Source of the DNA: Bacteroides salyersiae WAL 10018 = DSM 18765 = JCM 12988
Lineage (GTDB): Bacteria > Bacteroidota > Bacteroidia > Bacteroidales > Bacteroidaceae
Assembly: GCF_000381365.1 (NCBI RefSeq)
Contig: NZ_KB905466.1
Span: 1,819,207-1,883,206 of the forward strand
Direction: 5' to 3'
DNA: 64,000 bases
Of the stretch, positions 17,236 to 27,552 are shown one piece after another. Below the pieces are notes generated by a model, which was given only the letters and a program-made list of their open reading frames with translations, was not told where the DNA came from and searched no databases. Numbering within the stretch: the first letter of the stretch is position 1; the number at the start of each line of letters is the position of its first letter. Both the position numbers and the translations under genes were made by a program.

Positions 17236-17269
17236 GATGCATCCTTATCACACTAGATAAGAATGCATC
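17236..17269 (-). terminator. Hairpin terminator for the antiporter-tcdA-lolD operon
   Basis: GATGCATCCTTATC (17236-17249) pairs with GATAAGAATGCATC (17256-17269) with one mismatch and a 6-nt loop. On the minus strand the stem runs straight into TTTTTT (17235-17230), the pattern of an intrinsic terminator. The stem may also end the convergent NSS-HHH transcript. The rest of 17270-17409 shows nothing I can name. Confidence 0.6.
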
Positions 17270-17409
17270 ACACACAAACAAAACAAACACTCTACGTACC
17301 ATCTTCACAGACTTCTGTAGAGAAGCGATATAAAGATACGGCTAATTAGTTAATAATGAACTATACATTAGCCGTTTGGTATCTTTTTTTCAGAATTTCG
17401 TTCAACTTA

Positions 17410-18066
17410 TTAACAGTTATTAATTATTCCATCTATTATATGGACTGTCCGATCGGTTATCCGAGCCAAACTCTCATCGTGTGTCACAATAACAAATGTC
17501 TGCCCTAACTGGTCACGAAGTTTAAAAAACAATTGGTGCAACTCCTCTTTATTATGTGTATCCAAACTACCGGAAGGTTCATCCGCCAATATCACTGCCG
17601 GATTATTGATAAGGGCACGGGACACGGCCACCCGTTGTTTTTCTCCACCGGAGAGTTCATTCGGTTTATGTGAAGCCCGCTCTGCAAGTCCCATAAAGCT
17701 CAATATCTCCAATGCACGAGCAGTAGCTTCCTTGGATGAAGTGCCGGCAATCAAAGCTGGAATCATTACATTTTCCAACGCAGTAAACTCCGGAAGTAAT
17801 TGATGAAATTGAAAAACGAAACCGACGTGCTTGTTTCTAAAGGCAGAAAGTTCTTTTTCTTTCATTTTACTGACTTTGGTTCCATCTATATAGACATTAC
17901 CGTTATCCGGTTCATCGAGCGTACCCATAATTTGCAACAAGGTAGTTTTACCAGCTCCACTCGGCCCGACAATGCTGACAACCTCCCCTTTATTTATTTC
18001 CAAATCAATACCTTTCAAGACTTGCAATGATCCGAAATTCTTTGTGATTCCCTCTAATCTTATCAT
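17410..18066 (-). CDS. lolD: LolD-type ABC transporter ATP-binding protein
   Basis: 218 residues from the ATG at 18066. The longer frame reads into a microsatellite and gives a repetitive His-Trp leader, so it was rejected. Walker A GPSGAGKT (34-41), signature LSGGEKQR (138-145), Walker B VILADEP (158-164) and switch His196 are all present. The LolD/MacB subgroup signs are the short length and [20 protein letters not shown]. It would power release of lipoproteins from the inner membrane with LolC/E-type permeases, which are not encoded nearby. Upstream lies the hairpin element at 18085-18254, so translation or mRNA stability may be affected by it. Confidence 0.85.
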   Translation of the reverse strand: MIRLEGITKNFGSLQVLKGIDLEINKGEVVSIVGPSGAGKTTLLQIMGTLDEPDNGNVYIDGTKVSKMKEKELSAFRNKHVGFVFQFHQLLPEFTALENVMIPALIAGTSSKEATARALEILSFMGLAERASHKPNELSGGEKQRVAVSRALINNPAVILADEPSGSLDTHNKEELHQLFFKLRDQLGQTFVIVTHDESLARITDRTVHIIDGIINNC

Positions 18067-18084
18067 AAGAATAATGTAATTAAT

Positions 18085-18254
18085 AATAATGTGCCAATGA
18101 ATAATATGCCAATGTGCCAATATGCCAATGTGCCAATGTGCCAATGTGCCAATGTGCCAATGTGCCAATTACCATGCGGCATGTTTGCCATAGCGCAGCC
18201 AATTGGCACATTGGCACATTGGCATATTGGCACATTATTCATTGGCACATTATT
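18085..18254. repeat. Inverted-repeat element with GTGCCAAT microsatellite arms
   Basis: The left arm has eight adjoining 8-bp RTGCCAAT units (18106-18169) plus one isolated unit at 18091. The right arm (18202-18248) has the complementary ATTGGCAY unit five times, four of them adjoining. Both ends carry the same AATAATGTGCCAATGAATAAT word in inverted orientation. The non-repeated core is at 18170-18200 and contains CATGCGGCATG and TAGCGCAGCC. The element starts next to the tcdA stop codon and ends about 18 bp before lolD. No transposase is present. Confidence 0.85.
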
Positions 18255-18965
18255 CTACAATCGTTTTATAACATATTCTGCTAAATAACAGCCAAATACA
18301 GCAGGCATATAGCTCACTGTACCACACGTAGACTTCTTATTCATTTCATCATCAGTCAATAATACAGCTTTCGGATCGGCTTGCTCCGTACTGAATACTA
18401 CCGGTACTTTCCGTTTTACCCCCATCTTCTGTAAACGCTTGCGCACGGCCTTACTCAATCCGCAATGGTATGTATCCCAAAGATCGGCGAAACGAACTTG
18501 GGTTATATCGCTCTTCGCACCGGCTCCCATGCTTGACACTATTTTAATACGTCTTTGCAAAGCATGATAGATAAGATAACATTTCGGACTTAAAGTATCT
18601 ATTGCATCAACAATAAAATCATATTCATCAGCGTCCAGCAAATCCGGAATATTCTCATCCTTCAAAAAGACAGGTAATACCTTCAACTCCAGATCCGGAT
18701 TGATATCCTTAAATCTCGCTTCCAAAACATCAGCCTTAAACATTCCCAAGGTAGAATGCATCGCAGGCAACTGCCGGTTTAAATTGGTAATTTGCACCGT
18801 ATCTGCATCGACAATGGTCATCCGTCCCACACCGGCACGGCAAATCATTTCGGCAGCATAGGCGCCGACTCCGCCCAAACCGACCACAAGTACGTGAGCA
18901 GATTGTAAACGAGCCATTTTATCTTCACCCAACAAAAGCTCCGTTCTTTGTTTCCAATTTATCAT
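18255..18965 (-). CDS. tcdA: tRNA threonylcarbamoyladenosine dehydratase (TcdA/CsdL)
   Basis: 236 residues from the ATG at 18965, which overlaps the antiporter stop as TAATG; an in-frame ATG at 18983 is possible but less likely. It is an E1-like (ThiF/MoeB) fold: nucleotide loop GLGGVG at 29-34, DADTVQITNLNRQ, and the TcdA-type FIVDAIDTLSPK and SSMGAGAKSD. The enzyme uses ATP to cyclise t6A at position 37 of ANN-decoding tRNAs. The last residues lie against the inverted-repeat element. Full length. Confidence 0.9.
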   Translation of the reverse strand: MINWKQRTELLLGEDKMARLQSAHVLVVGLGGVGAYAAEMICRAGVGRMTIVDADTVQITNLNRQLPAMHSTLGMFKADVLEARFKDINPDLELKVLPVFLKDENIPDLLDADEYDFIVDAIDTLSPKCYLIYHALQRRIKIVSSMGAGAKSDITQVRFADLWDTYHCGLSKAVRKRLQKMGVKRKVPVVFSTEQADPKAVLLTDDEMNKKSTCGTVSYMPAVFGCYLAEYVIKRL

Positions 18966-21097
18966 TAACTCTTCTTTAACCATTTATAGAACCATTTACC
19001 CACTTTCTCATAATGCTGCGACTCATTGCTTCCACGCGGATTGGAAAAAGAGAGTGCCTCCTGAGGTTCACCCAACTGATCCGGGTATAAAATAATAAGA
19101 CTATTATTGGAGAAATATTTTCCAAGTTGTGCCGGCAGTTTCTCGAAAGCCGTATCATAAGAGATTGAACCACGCCGTGCGCTGATTATAACCAGCAGAT
19201 GATCGTAGTTCACTTGTCCTGTGAGCAATAACAAATCGTCCCAATCATCCAAATGAGAAAAGTCGGTCATCGTCAACCCATATTTATTCTTTACCAACTG
19301 CTGTAAATATCCCAAGGTCTGTTCGTTCGCAAAAAAATGTGCCCGGCACCCTAAAATACTTGCCATACGGCAGAAGTGACCGACCCATTTCTGAAAGCCG
19401 GCCTCATACTCCGCTTTAGGGGGAACAGCTATGATAATACGTCGCAAAGTATTTACCGGCATGAGGAATTTCGCTATCATTACCTCCCGATGCAAACCTT
19501 TCAATAAGCTGTCTGCCAGATTTCCAAAAAAAGAATCTACAATGTTAACCTTACGGTGCAATCCGATAATCACATCTGTCACCTCATATTCCTTGGCAGT
19601 ATGAATAATACCGGAAGCAATATTCAAATCATACCTGCTAATCTGCGTCAAAGAAACATCTGCCGACGCCGCTATCATGGCCGCGCGTTCCAGATTCCTC
19701 TTCCCTCTCGACTCCAACTGCTCGGAACTACTGTTATCATTGATAACATTCAGTGCCATCAGGTTGTTCCTTTGTTTAGAATCACGAATGACCAGAGACA
19801 GATTTATCAATTCTTCGATTGTTTCCGGATTTGCCACCGGTATCAAAATCTTCTCCGGAATATTTTTCTTATCCTCCGCATCCAGTTGTGCTTCATTCAT
19901 TGCCAATTTACGCGCCGCTCTTTCCGTTGCAAACGAACTGATGATACAAGTGAACAAAATCAGGACTATCGTACCGTTCAGCACATCTTCATTCAACAAT
20001 CGCTCTCCACTGGGAAGAATAATATTATACCCCACCAATACGGCTGCCAAAGTTGCGGCCGCCTGGGCATTACTTAGACCGAACATCAGTTCACGTTCGA
20101 TCGCTTTCATCTTGTATATTTTTTGGGTAAGCCACGAAGCGATCCACTTGCTGGCCAAAGCTACCGTAGTCATCACCACAGCCACCTTTAACGCATCTCC
20201 GTGTCCGAAAAGTATCTTAATATCGATCAACATTCCCACCCCGATCAAGAAATAAGGAATAAACAAAGCATTCCCTACAAACTCAAGGTGATTCATCAAC
20301 GGTGAGACATGCGGTATGAGACGGTTCAAGACCAATCCGGCAAGGAACGCCCCCAAAATGCCTTCCATCCCGACAAATTCCATCAATCCTGCTCCAAGAA
20401 ATACCATGGCAAGAACGAAAATAAACTGCATCACGTTGTCGTCATATTTACGGAAGAACCAACGACCAATACGCGGAAAGAAGAAAATGATCAGGAAACC
20501 TAAGAAAATGACTTTCACCACCAGCCACAGCCAGAACATCTCCGAAGACTCTCCCTTAAACAGGCCGCCGATTACAGCCAGTACCAGCAGGGTCAGGGTA
20601 TCCGTTACCGCCGTACCTCCCACTGCAATGCTGACACTGCGATGGCGTGACACTCCATACCGGATCACGATGGGATAAGCAACCAGCGTATGAGAAGCGT
20701 ACATACTGGCCAGCAGAACCGACGTGATAAAACCATATTTCAATACGGTCATATTGGTAATGAACCCCAATGCCATAGGAATGACAAAAGCCAATAATCC
20801 CAACACCACAGCTTTCCCCCGGTTTTTCTTGAAGTCGCCCATGTTCATTTCCAGCCCGGCAAGAAACATGATATAGTAGAGTCCGACTTTACCAAACAGT
20901 TCAAAACTACTGTCACGTGCCAAAATATTGAACCCATGCTCTCCAATCACCACTCCAGCCAGAATCATACCGATAATATGAGGAATGCGGAGCCGTCCCA
21001 ACACCATAGGAGCAAACAAGATAATAAGAAGTACAAGGAGAAATATCCATGTAGGATCTGTTATAGGTAGGTTAAAATCAAAATCAAGCCACTCCAT
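18965..21097 (-). CDS. CPA2-type cation:proton antiporter with cytoplasmic USP-like domain
   Basis: 710 residues. The first 400 hold about 12 membrane helices of the monovalent cation:proton antiporter-2 family, with [20 protein letters not shown], the paired SHTLVAYPI and [14 protein letters not shown] helices, and [12 protein letters not shown]. Residues about 430-690 are soluble and resemble tandem universal-stress-protein folds ([19 protein letters not shown] and a DVIIGLHRK segment). It probably exchanges sodium or potassium for protons at the inner membrane, with the tail sensing nucleotide or pH. It is coupled to tcdA by a stop/start overlap. Confidence 0.9.
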   Translation of the reverse strand: MEWLDFDFNLPITDPTWIFLLVLLIILFAPMVLGRLRIPHIIGMILAGVVIGEHGFNILARDSSFELFGKVGLYYIMFLAGLEMNMGDFKKNRGKAVVLGLLAFVIPMALGFITNMTVLKYGFITSVLLASMYASHTLVAYPIVIRYGVSRHRSVSIAVGGTAVTDTLTLLVLAVIGGLFKGESSEMFWLWLVVKVIFLGFLIIFFFPRIGRWFFRKYDDNVMQFIFVLAMVFLGAGLMEFVGMEGILGAFLAGLVLNRLIPHVSPLMNHLEFVGNALFIPYFLIGVGMLIDIKILFGHGDALKVAVVMTTVALASKWIASWLTQKIYKMKAIERELMFGLSNAQAAATLAAVLVGYNIILPSGERLLNEDVLNGTIVLILFTCIISSFATERAARKLAMNEAQLDAEDKKNIPEKILIPVANPETIEELINLSLVIRDSKQRNNLMALNVINDNSSSEQLESRGKRNLERAAMIAASADVSLTQISRYDLNIASGIIHTAKEYEVTDVIIGLHRKVNIVDSFFGNLADSLLKGLHREVMIAKFLMPVNTLRRIIIAVPPKAEYEAGFQKWVGHFCRMASILGCRAHFFANEQTLGYLQQLVKNKYGLTMTDFSHLDDWDDLLLLTGQVNYDHLLVIISARRGSISYDTAFEKLPAQLGKYFSNNSLIILYPDQLGEPQEALSFSNPRGSNESQHYEKVGKWFYKWLKKS

Positions 21098-21164
21098 ATA
21101 TCCAAGTTTTTACGTTTTCTCTGCAAAATAACAAAAAAGTTATCAATTATATGCCAGAATGTTA

Positions 21165-21172
21165 TAATTTTG
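21165..21172 (+). promoter_or_regulatory. -7 box for asd
   Basis: TAATTTTG, 68 bp before the asd ATG at 21241, which rules out the longer frame starting at 21151. Confidence 0.45.
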
Positions 21173-21240
21173 CAGCCAATTATTTACTATTCGGAAGAAT
21201 AGAAAAGAAAATCAATATTCAATTAAAACAAAAGAAAAAG

Positions 21241-22251
21241 ATGAAAGTAGCTATTGTTGGCGTAAGCGGAGCCGTAGGACAAGAGTTCCTGCGCGTGCTC
21301 GATGAGAGAAATTTTCCGTTGGACGAGTTAGTTTTGTTCGGCTCTAAACGCAGTGCCGGAAGCCAATATACCTTCCGCGGTAAACAGATCGAGGTCAAAC
21401 TCTTACAACACAACGATGACTTTAAAGGGGTAGATATTGCTTTCACATCCGCTGGTGCAGGTACATCTAAGGAATTTGCAGAAACCATCACCAAATATGG
21501 TGCTGTGATGATTGATAATTCCAGCGCTTTCCGTATGGACAACGACGTACCTTTGGTGGTGCCCGAAGTGAATGCAGCCGATGCCAAGGACCGCCCGCGC
21601 GGTATCATCGCTAACCCCAACTGTACAACTATCCAAATGGTAGTTGCATTGAAAGCCATCGAACAACTTTCACATATAAAAACCGTGCATGTATCTACTT
21701 ATCAGGCAGCCAGCGGGGCAGGTGCAGCAGCAATGGACGAACTTTACGAGCAATACCGCCAGGTACTCGCAAACGAACCCGTCACGGTAGAAAAGTTTGC
21801 ATATCAATTGGCTTTCAATCTGATTCCTCAAATTGATGTATTCACCGAAAACGGATATACCAAGGAAGAGATGAAAATGTACAATGAAACCCGTAAAATC
21901 ATGCACTCGGACATCAAGGTCAGTGCTACCTGTGTACGTGTCCCGGCATTGAGAGCACACTCCGAAAGCATCTGGGTGGAAACCGAACGTCCTATCTCGG
22001 TGGAAGAAGCCCGCGAAGCCTTTGCCAAAGGCGACGGTCTCGTTCTTCAGGACAATCCCGCCGAAAAAGATTACCCGATGCCGCTGTTCCTTGCCGGTAA
22101 GGATCCTGTATACGTAGGCCGCATCCGCAAAGACTTGACAAATGATTGCGGACTGACTTTCTGGATTGTGGGCGACCAAATAAAGAAAGGCGCCGCACTG
22201 AATGCCGTACAGATTGCAGAATATCTGATTAAAGAAAAAAATGTAGGATAA
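21241..22251 (+). CDS. asd: Aspartate-semialdehyde dehydrogenase
   Basis: 336 residues from the ATG at 21241. The NADP-binding loop is GVSGAVG (7-13), the catalytic Cys is C128 in NPNCTTIQM, and the active-site His is H240 in [11 protein letters not shown]. It reduces aspartyl phosphate to the semialdehyde, the branch point to lysine, threonine, methionine and diaminopimelate. DAP links it to cell-wall supply, but it stands alone here with its own promoter. Full length for the family. The gene ends before a GC-rich hairpin at 22281-22316. Confidence 0.95.
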   Translation: MKVAIVGVSGAVGQEFLRVLDERNFPLDELVLFGSKRSAGSQYTFRGKQIEVKLLQHNDDFKGVDIAFTSAGAGTSKEFAETITKYGAVMIDNSSAFRMDNDVPLVVPEVNAADAKDRPRGIIANPNCTTIQMVVALKAIEQLSHIKTVHVSTYQAASGAGAAAMDELYEQYRQVLANEPVTVEKFAYQLAFNLIPQIDVFTENGYTKEEMKMYNETRKIMHSDIKVSATCVRVPALRAHSESIWVETERPISVEEAREAFAKGDGLVLQDNPAEKDYPMPLFLAGKDPVYVGRIRKDLTNDCGLTFWIVGDQIKKGAALNAVQIAEYLIKEKNVG

Positions 22252-22280
22252 AAACACCGTCTAAAGGTATTATGAAAGAA

Positions 22281-22316
22281 AAGACGCCCGATCATTGATT
22301 GTTCGGACGCCTTTTT
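22281..22316 (+). terminator. Probable terminator after asd
   Basis: AAGACGCCCGATCA and TGTTCGGACGCCTT form an imperfect stem, followed directly by a T-run (22312-22316). Confidence 0.5.
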
Positions 22317-22354
22317 CACATTCACATATATTCACCTAACACCCATGACAAGTA

Positions 22355-22500
22355 AAGTGACCTACAGTTTCACCTATTGAAACGAAAAGTTTCTTTCGGA
22401 GGAACCATTCGTTTCATACGGATGAAACGATTGGTTCCATACAGTGGAAACCGTTAGTTTCAATAAAGAGAAACCGTTCGTTTCAATAATATGAAACAGA
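22355..22500. repeat. 23-bp-pitch array of GAAAC-N5-GTTTC palindromes
   Basis: GAAAC-like words start at 22401 (GGAAC), 22424, 22447, 22470 and 22493, exactly 23 bp apart. GTTTC-like words start at 22411, 22434 (GTTCC), 22457 and 22480, also 23 bp apart. Two further units to the left (22357, 22379) are one base out of register. Units are separated by 8 variable bases. One pair of units forms a 17-bp stem (22401-22417 with 22422-22438, one mismatch). The array lies between the convergent ends of asd and the NAGPA operon. Confidence 0.85.
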
Positions 22501-22520
22501 CTCGATGTACCTCTTCCGAT

Positions 22521-24989
22521 CTATTTTCTCACCATTAGCTTGTGTGTATCCCTCCTGCCATCTATCAATACAGACAAGAAGTATACCCCACTGTCCAATG
22601 AATGAAGGGGTACATTATATGTATATTTTCCGGCAAGCAAACGATTCGTAAGATGGCTCATAAGATTTCGCCCATCGGCTGTCCACAATGAAATAGAAGC
22701 CGTTCCCGCTTTTAATAAAGAATAATGTAAAATCGCCTCTCCACCAGAATAATTCAACCACGAAACAGCATCATCGACAAGAGTTTCAGAAACCCCTACC
22801 CCTTGAGATAACGGATAATGGGCCGTAAGGTCTTTAAAAGAGATTCTTGTATCGGTAAAGGTCATCCCCGGCTTAAGATAAAACTTCATACCGGTCAGGG
22901 TCAACGGATATTCTATAAGGTCTAATGGGATTCCGTTATCCATAAAAGATATGGAATACACAGAGTCAATCCCCCAGGCAGGTTCCAACCTCACCTTTTC
23001 AAAACTTACTTTTGTGTTCGAAGCAAAATCCAAGTAAAGTTCTTTAACCAGATCGTCTTTCACAAACATCCGAAAAGAAATAGAATCGGGCAAGCTATAA
23101 AAAGTCACAGGTTTGGTAAATTCAATATATGCCGAACGGCCGGTTTTAACATCAAATACCATATTGACCCCATTATCCCATCCTACCGGTAACCCGTAAT
23201 TTTCAAACCTCAGATTAGAGAATGTACCAGTCGTTTTCATCGGCCATGACGCCATATCTGCAAAAGTCTCCTGTATCCTGTCTTCATCGGCGATTTCAAC
23301 TTTTACCTTCACACACACACTCAAATCCTCCAAAGTACCTTGCAACTCTGTTTCACCATTGGCCACTCCTTTTATTATTCCGGCTTCTACCCGGCAGCAA
23401 TCCGGATTCGAAGAAGTCCAGATAAAAGCACTTGGGTCCAACTGATAAACCTTATTTCCCGATGTTGCATCAATCCTTATCGGAAATTCGCGATGACCGT
23501 CTATCAATAGACTTTGAGGATATGCCTGTACATCCGAAACCGGAGATACAAAAACATTCAGAATGGCTTCTTTCCCATCTTTTGATGCGATAATACGCCC
23601 TCCTGTAGTATTTAAAGCAGCATGAAATACCCCATCTGCATCCACGTATCCCATATCTTCCGGTATACACCGGTAAGTAAATCCCTGTCCGCCTTTCTCC
23701 AAAACTTTACCATATTCATTAAAAGATAAAAGAGTCAACGGATTCAATGACACAGCCGTTGTATACAGGTTAGGAACTACAAAAGAGTAAGAAGCAACGG
23801 TCTCTGATTCCGGTTCAGTAGATACGACCAATAAAGCATCGGCTACCGGACGAATTTCTCCTCCACGCATCGGATAATTCAACATTTCATGATCAACTGC
23901 TATCGTTGCAGAACCGCCACTGTCAAAGTTGACAACATTCCAGGAGCCATGAACTAACATCCAATTTGCAATGTCAATACAATTCACTCCAGGACTTTCT
24001 TTTGTCCCGCCTTCCACAGTCACGATATACACCGTTTTTCCATCTTGAGACATGCCTGCCATTACCCGCGCAGAAACTTCGAACTCACGGCCATTCTCAA
24101 AATCATTGTATTCCCCATCGTGTAATTTCCCTTCGTAGGCAATGCTCGGATAACCATGAAAACCGGCAACAATATCCTTCAAAGGTTCACCGAATTTTCC
24201 TTTTACAAACTTCTGGAAAACAGCTATAACATCTCCTGCCTTAATTTTATTTTCAAAGCTTTGCACACTTTCATTTCTGGCATAGATTACATATTCGGTA
24301 GCCGATGTCTGTATCGGTGTATCAGAGACCTCCTGAACCTCGCATCGGATGTCATTACCGTTCACCGTCCAGGTATCCAACGGTTTTATCTTAATATACA
24401 AACCGGGGTCTGTCAGTATCCTGGAATTCATACGATTGAATAGAATACAATTACCTACCAGAGCCGTAGCACTCGAGTTATAATAATCTATATTTACTTC
24501 ACTACCATCCTTCAAAAGAATTTTCGAGATCAAAGACGGATAAAACACAGCAGCAGTCTTTTCTTGTGAGATTGCAAAAATAGAGCGTCCGCTTCCGGAA
24601 GCAAAGGGTATCTCGCCATTGCTAATATTAACACCGATACACACCCCGGATTCATACACAAAGAAATCATGGTTGAATGCCGCACAAACGCGATGTCCCG
24701 GGTATGTATTGCTTCTTGACATACTCATCACGGTTTCCCGAGAGACATCGGGTACTTTATTGTGTGATTGCACTTGTTCTATTTGCGTATAAGGATTAGT
24801 AAGATCAATAGTAGTAACCCACATTAACACAGGCTTATCCCGATAAGCAATCTTTGTGTATTGTACACCGGCTCCCAACGTATAATGTTCCAATGTATCC
24901 GGAGTTCCCCATAAAGGTTCCTGAGCTCTCAAAGTCGTAGCAGAAATCAACAATGCCACATACAACAAAAATATATTCTTCATTTCCAT
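22521..24989 (-). CDS. Diverged NAGPA/DUF2233 phosphodiester glycosidase-like protein
   Basis: 822 residues, signal peptide to about 22 (the Met at residue 3 is an equal start candidate). The N-terminal 400 residues are a NAGPA (phosphodiester glycosidase) domain, the family of the human mannose-6-phosphate uncovering enzyme, which hydrolyses GlcNAc-alpha-1-phosphodiesters. Its motifs are altered compared with the three tandem paralogues: FNHDFF for N(G/A)DF(F/Y), ARVMAG for PRT-x-x-G, and DSGGS for DGGGSS. Ig-like domains (about 430-580), a beta-jelly-roll (about 590-740) and a C-terminal sorting-like domain (about 765-822) follow. It is the last gene of the operon, and activity may be reduced or shifted. 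Confidence 0.8.
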   Translation of the reverse strand: MEMKNIFLLYVALLISATTLRAQEPLWGTPDTLEHYTLGAGVQYTKIAYRDKPVLMWVTTIDLTNPYTQIEQVQSHNKVPDVSRETVMSMSRSNTYPGHRVCAAFNHDFFVYESGVCIGVNISNGEIPFASGSGRSIFAISQEKTAAVFYPSLISKILLKDGSEVNIDYYNSSATALVGNCILFNRMNSRILTDPGLYIKIKPLDTWTVNGNDIRCEVQEVSDTPIQTSATEYVIYARNESVQSFENKIKAGDVIAVFQKFVKGKFGEPLKDIVAGFHGYPSIAYEGKLHDGEYNDFENGREFEVSARVMAGMSQDGKTVYIVTVEGGTKESPGVNCIDIANWMLVHGSWNVVNFDSGGSATIAVDHEMLNYPMRGGEIRPVADALLVVSTEPESETVASYSFVVPNLYTTAVSLNPLTLLSFNEYGKVLEKGGQGFTYRCIPEDMGYVDADGVFHAALNTTGGRIIASKDGKEAILNVFVSPVSDVQAYPQSLLIDGHREFPIRIDATSGNKVYQLDPSAFIWTSSNPDCCRVEAGIIKGVANGETELQGTLEDLSVCVKVKVEIADEDRIQETFADMASWPMKTTGTFSNLRFENYGLPVGWDNGVNMVFDVKTGRSAYIEFTKPVTFYSLPDSISFRMFVKDDLVKELYLDFASNTKVSFEKVRLEPAWGIDSVYSISFMDNGIPLDLIEYPLTLTGMKFYLKPGMTFTDTRISFKDLTAHYPLSQGVGVSETLVDDAVSWLNYSGGEAILHYSLLKAGTASISLWTADGRNLMSHLTNRLLAGKYTYNVPLHSLDSGVYFLSVLIDGRRDTHKLMVRK

Positions 24990-25007
24990 CCTATAATTAT
25001 AGATGAA

Positions 25008-25039
25008 GTGACGGCCGGCATACGCCTGCCGGTCGTCAC
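25008..25039. other. Intra-operon hairpin between amidase and last NAGPA gene
   Basis: GTGACGGCCGGCA (25008-25020) pairs with TGCCGGTCGTCAC (25027-25039), 13 bp with one mismatch. No T-run follows on the minus strand, so partial termination, RNA processing or 3'-end protection are all possible. Confidence 0.65.
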
Positions 25040-25052
25040 CATAAAATCAACA

Positions 25053-27551
25053 TCAATTTCCCACGAATATCTTTTGTGAAACAGTTCCCCCTGAGCTAAA
25101 CCCGGCTTCCATTATACAAATGCCCTTTGGCAATCCGCCAAGACTCATTCGAGACGTATCCACATACCGCAGTAACTTGCCCGATAAAGAATACAATTTC
25201 ATACATACGATTTCTTCACTATTCGCCACGACTTCATTGGTCTCGGCAATATAACTGAAAGAGAAAGTCGAAACCGTTTCAGACGTTATCGATGTCAATG
25301 TATTGTCGTAAACCAAGACATTATCTATATAAATAGTTCCGGTATTCGTCAAAGGCCGTTCTTTCTGCCTAATTTTCAAACCTGTAAATGTGTATGTCTT
25401 CCCCGCAGGCAAAGCATCTAAAGAGACCTCCACAAAACTCCAATCGCAGAAGGTGAGATCGGTCAGTTTGAGTTCCTGCACATCTCCGTCGGCAGAAGAT
25501 AATTGTAGCCAAACTTCATTTCCCGTCAAATCACCCAAAATATGCATACCGATTGCCCGGGTTGCATCGACTGGGAATCCGGCCGTTGTCTGATAAGCAA
25601 CCACCCCATTTGCCTCGTCGGCCGCAAAGGTATATTTCAGCAGACAAGAAGCCGCCCCGAACAGCACTTTGGACGTATTCCGGGAGGTACTTGCAGAAGC
25701 CACTTCCACACTATTTTCCGAAGAGTAGGTAAAGGCACCCGTAGCCTCCATGTCCATTCCCACAGTTCGGTCCGTAACTCTTATATCTACCGCCTTAAAC
25801 GTATAATCCATCGGTTCTACAATATCGATACCGTTCACATCTACCATATTGCGATCGATAACGACCCTATACGTTTCATTCTCAATCAATCCGCCCGAAA
25901 GCGTAAATGCCAAAGAACCGTAAGGAGCACTAACCGAATTTACCTTAATAGAACGAGGAACCTTAGATATCTCTTCTCCTTTAGAATCATAGATTTTAAC
26001 AGCATCTCTTGCCAAAGTAGAATTCAACTTATTATCAAATCTGAATTCAAAAGGTGCACTCGTACCATAATTGACATATTCCATTCCAGGAGTCGGGTAA
26101 CAGCCTAAAAGTTCCAGTTGATTGCGATTATTGGTGAAGAACTGAAAACTAAAGTCATTTTCCATCGACAGTTCGCCCGGATGTTTCAGACTTTTATCCA
26201 GTTTAACCGTATACAACGTCGAAATCTCATAAGGTTTATCCGGAGAAAAAATCATCCGATGCTGACTATCTTCAAACACAATGGAACCTTTCACCTCGGG
26301 AGTAATTGAAAATGCCGCTATGGCCGACTCTACATCCACATCCCAATTAAACTCAAATATGATTTTCGTATTACACTCCACCACTTCGTCTTCCCCGACC
26401 TGCGGAGAATAGTTGATCACCTCCGGGGGAGTCAAACGTTGCATATCCAGGCGTGCGTCCAAATAAGATGTCTCACCTGCCTTCACCTCCAGTTCATACG
26501 TCTTATCAAAATACTGATCAGCCGCCACATTTACCGTATATTTTCCGGGAGCCAGTTGCTTAAACACAAATACTCCATTATCTATATCATCTGTTGTATA
26601 CGTCAGGTTTCCCGGATTCACGGTAACGACAGCATTGTTCAACGCCAACAGTTCATCTTTCGAATTTCTGATCTTGACATGACTTCCCATATCTTTATTC
26701 CTACTATCATGTACACTTCCTGCAATATTTCCCGTCGGAATGGTACCGGCATTAAATATTTCACAAAAAGACTTGTAGAAATGCCATGCTTCCAGCCACT
26801 TATATTCCATATTCATCAGGCGGCGGGTCTCAGGAATATAATCATGCATCGAGCCCTCTGATATACATCCGGGTACAGTCAACCCTCTCAACACACCGTA
26901 TCCATTACTCCACCCCATAACGGTACGCCCAAATGTTTTATCGCCACGGACCGTATATTCGGATGCCCAACTATTCACCTCGTTTTCATAAAGATTCTTT
27001 GCAATCACCGTACTGATTTCTCTACTACGGTCCGAAAAAGGAGTGGCAGTAGGATATACATGAGTATCCCCAGGATCTACACCTGCGTATAGTTGTAATA
27101 CATAATTCGTGACCCCGGCATTACTATGAATCGACAGCATATAATCCGCTTCGGCTTCGTTAGCCATCCGGACAATCTGTGTCAATGGAGTGTCGTCCGT
27201 ATAGATAATAATCGGGTCCCCATCCTCATCCGTTACAATGTTGCCGGCCTCATCCGTCTTATAAACGGTGGGGTTATTTGACAAACGAGACATCACCACA
27301 GTAGCTCCCGCATTTTCAAGAAGCTCACGCAACTGTATTCCTTTATCAAAGTTACTCTGAGACTCCCAAAAACCATTCTGATCGCCCGGTTTGAATTTTC
27401 CAAATGGTATATTCCGGTCATCACTGTCAAATCCTCCATGCCCGGGGTTTACCAATATTGTTACTCCGGACAAATCTTGGGAATAGCCCTTATTTGCATT
27501 CAACAGAAAGAGAGCTATAATTAGATAACATATATGTTTCATAATACTCAT
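25053..27551 (-). CDS. Secreted zinc N-acetylmuramoyl-L-alanine amidase, multidomain
   Basis: 832 residues; the ATG at 27542 (Met4) is an alternative start directly at the signal peptide. The Amidase_3 domain (about 28-265) has all ligands: His in NPGHGGFD, Glu in FWESQ, His in SIHSNAG and the catalytic Glu in ISEGSMHD. It should cut the bond between MurNAc and L-Ala. Then come a carboxypeptidase-regulatory-like domain (about 270-375), two SbsA-type Ig-like domains (about 380-600), a jelly-roll module (about 605-750) and a C-terminal sorting-like domain. It begins 1 bp after the PD40 gene, a module repeated at 50827-55641. Confidence 0.88.
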   Translation of the reverse strand: MSIMKHICYLIIALFLLNANKGYSQDLSGVTILVNPGHGGFDSDDRNIPFGKFKPGDQNGFWESQSNFDKGIQLRELLENAGATVVMSRLSNNPTVYKTDEAGNIVTDEDGDPIIIYTDDTPLTQIVRMANEAEADYMLSIHSNAGVTNYVLQLYAGVDPGDTHVYPTATPFSDRSREISTVIAKNLYENEVNSWASEYTVRGDKTFGRTVMGWSNGYGVLRGLTVPGCISEGSMHDYIPETRRLMNMEYKWLEAWHFYKSFCEIFNAGTIPTGNIAGSVHDSRNKDMGSHVKIRNSKDELLALNNAVVTVNPGNLTYTTDDIDNGVFVFKQLAPGKYTVNVAADQYFDKTYELEVKAGETSYLDARLDMQRLTPPEVINYSPQVGEDEVVECNTKIIFEFNWDVDVESAIAAFSITPEVKGSIVFEDSQHRMIFSPDKPYEISTLYTVKLDKSLKHPGELSMENDFSFQFFTNNRNQLELLGCYPTPGMEYVNYGTSAPFEFRFDNKLNSTLARDAVKIYDSKGEEISKVPRSIKVNSVSAPYGSLAFTLSGGLIENETYRVVIDRNMVDVNGIDIVEPMDYTFKAVDIRVTDRTVGMDMEATGAFTYSSENSVEVASASTSRNTSKVLFGAASCLLKYTFAADEANGVVAYQTTAGFPVDATRAIGMHILGDLTGNEVWLQLSSADGDVQELKLTDLTFCDWSFVEVSLDALPAGKTYTFTGLKIRQKERPLTNTGTIYIDNVLVYDNTLTSITSETVSTFSFSYIAETNEVVANSEEIVCMKLYSLSGKLLRYVDTSRMSLGGLPKGICIMEAGFSSGGTVSQKIFVGN

Positions 27552-27552
27552 A

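Noticed and set aside
18063..18168. Extended lolD start giving a His-Trp-rich repeat leader
   Set aside because: These residues come from the RTGCCAAT microsatellite; the Met at 18066 begins the conserved ABC domain.
22355..22500. CRISPR array
   Set aside because: The pitch is only 23 bp with 8-bp variable parts, far too short for spacers, and there are no cas genes.
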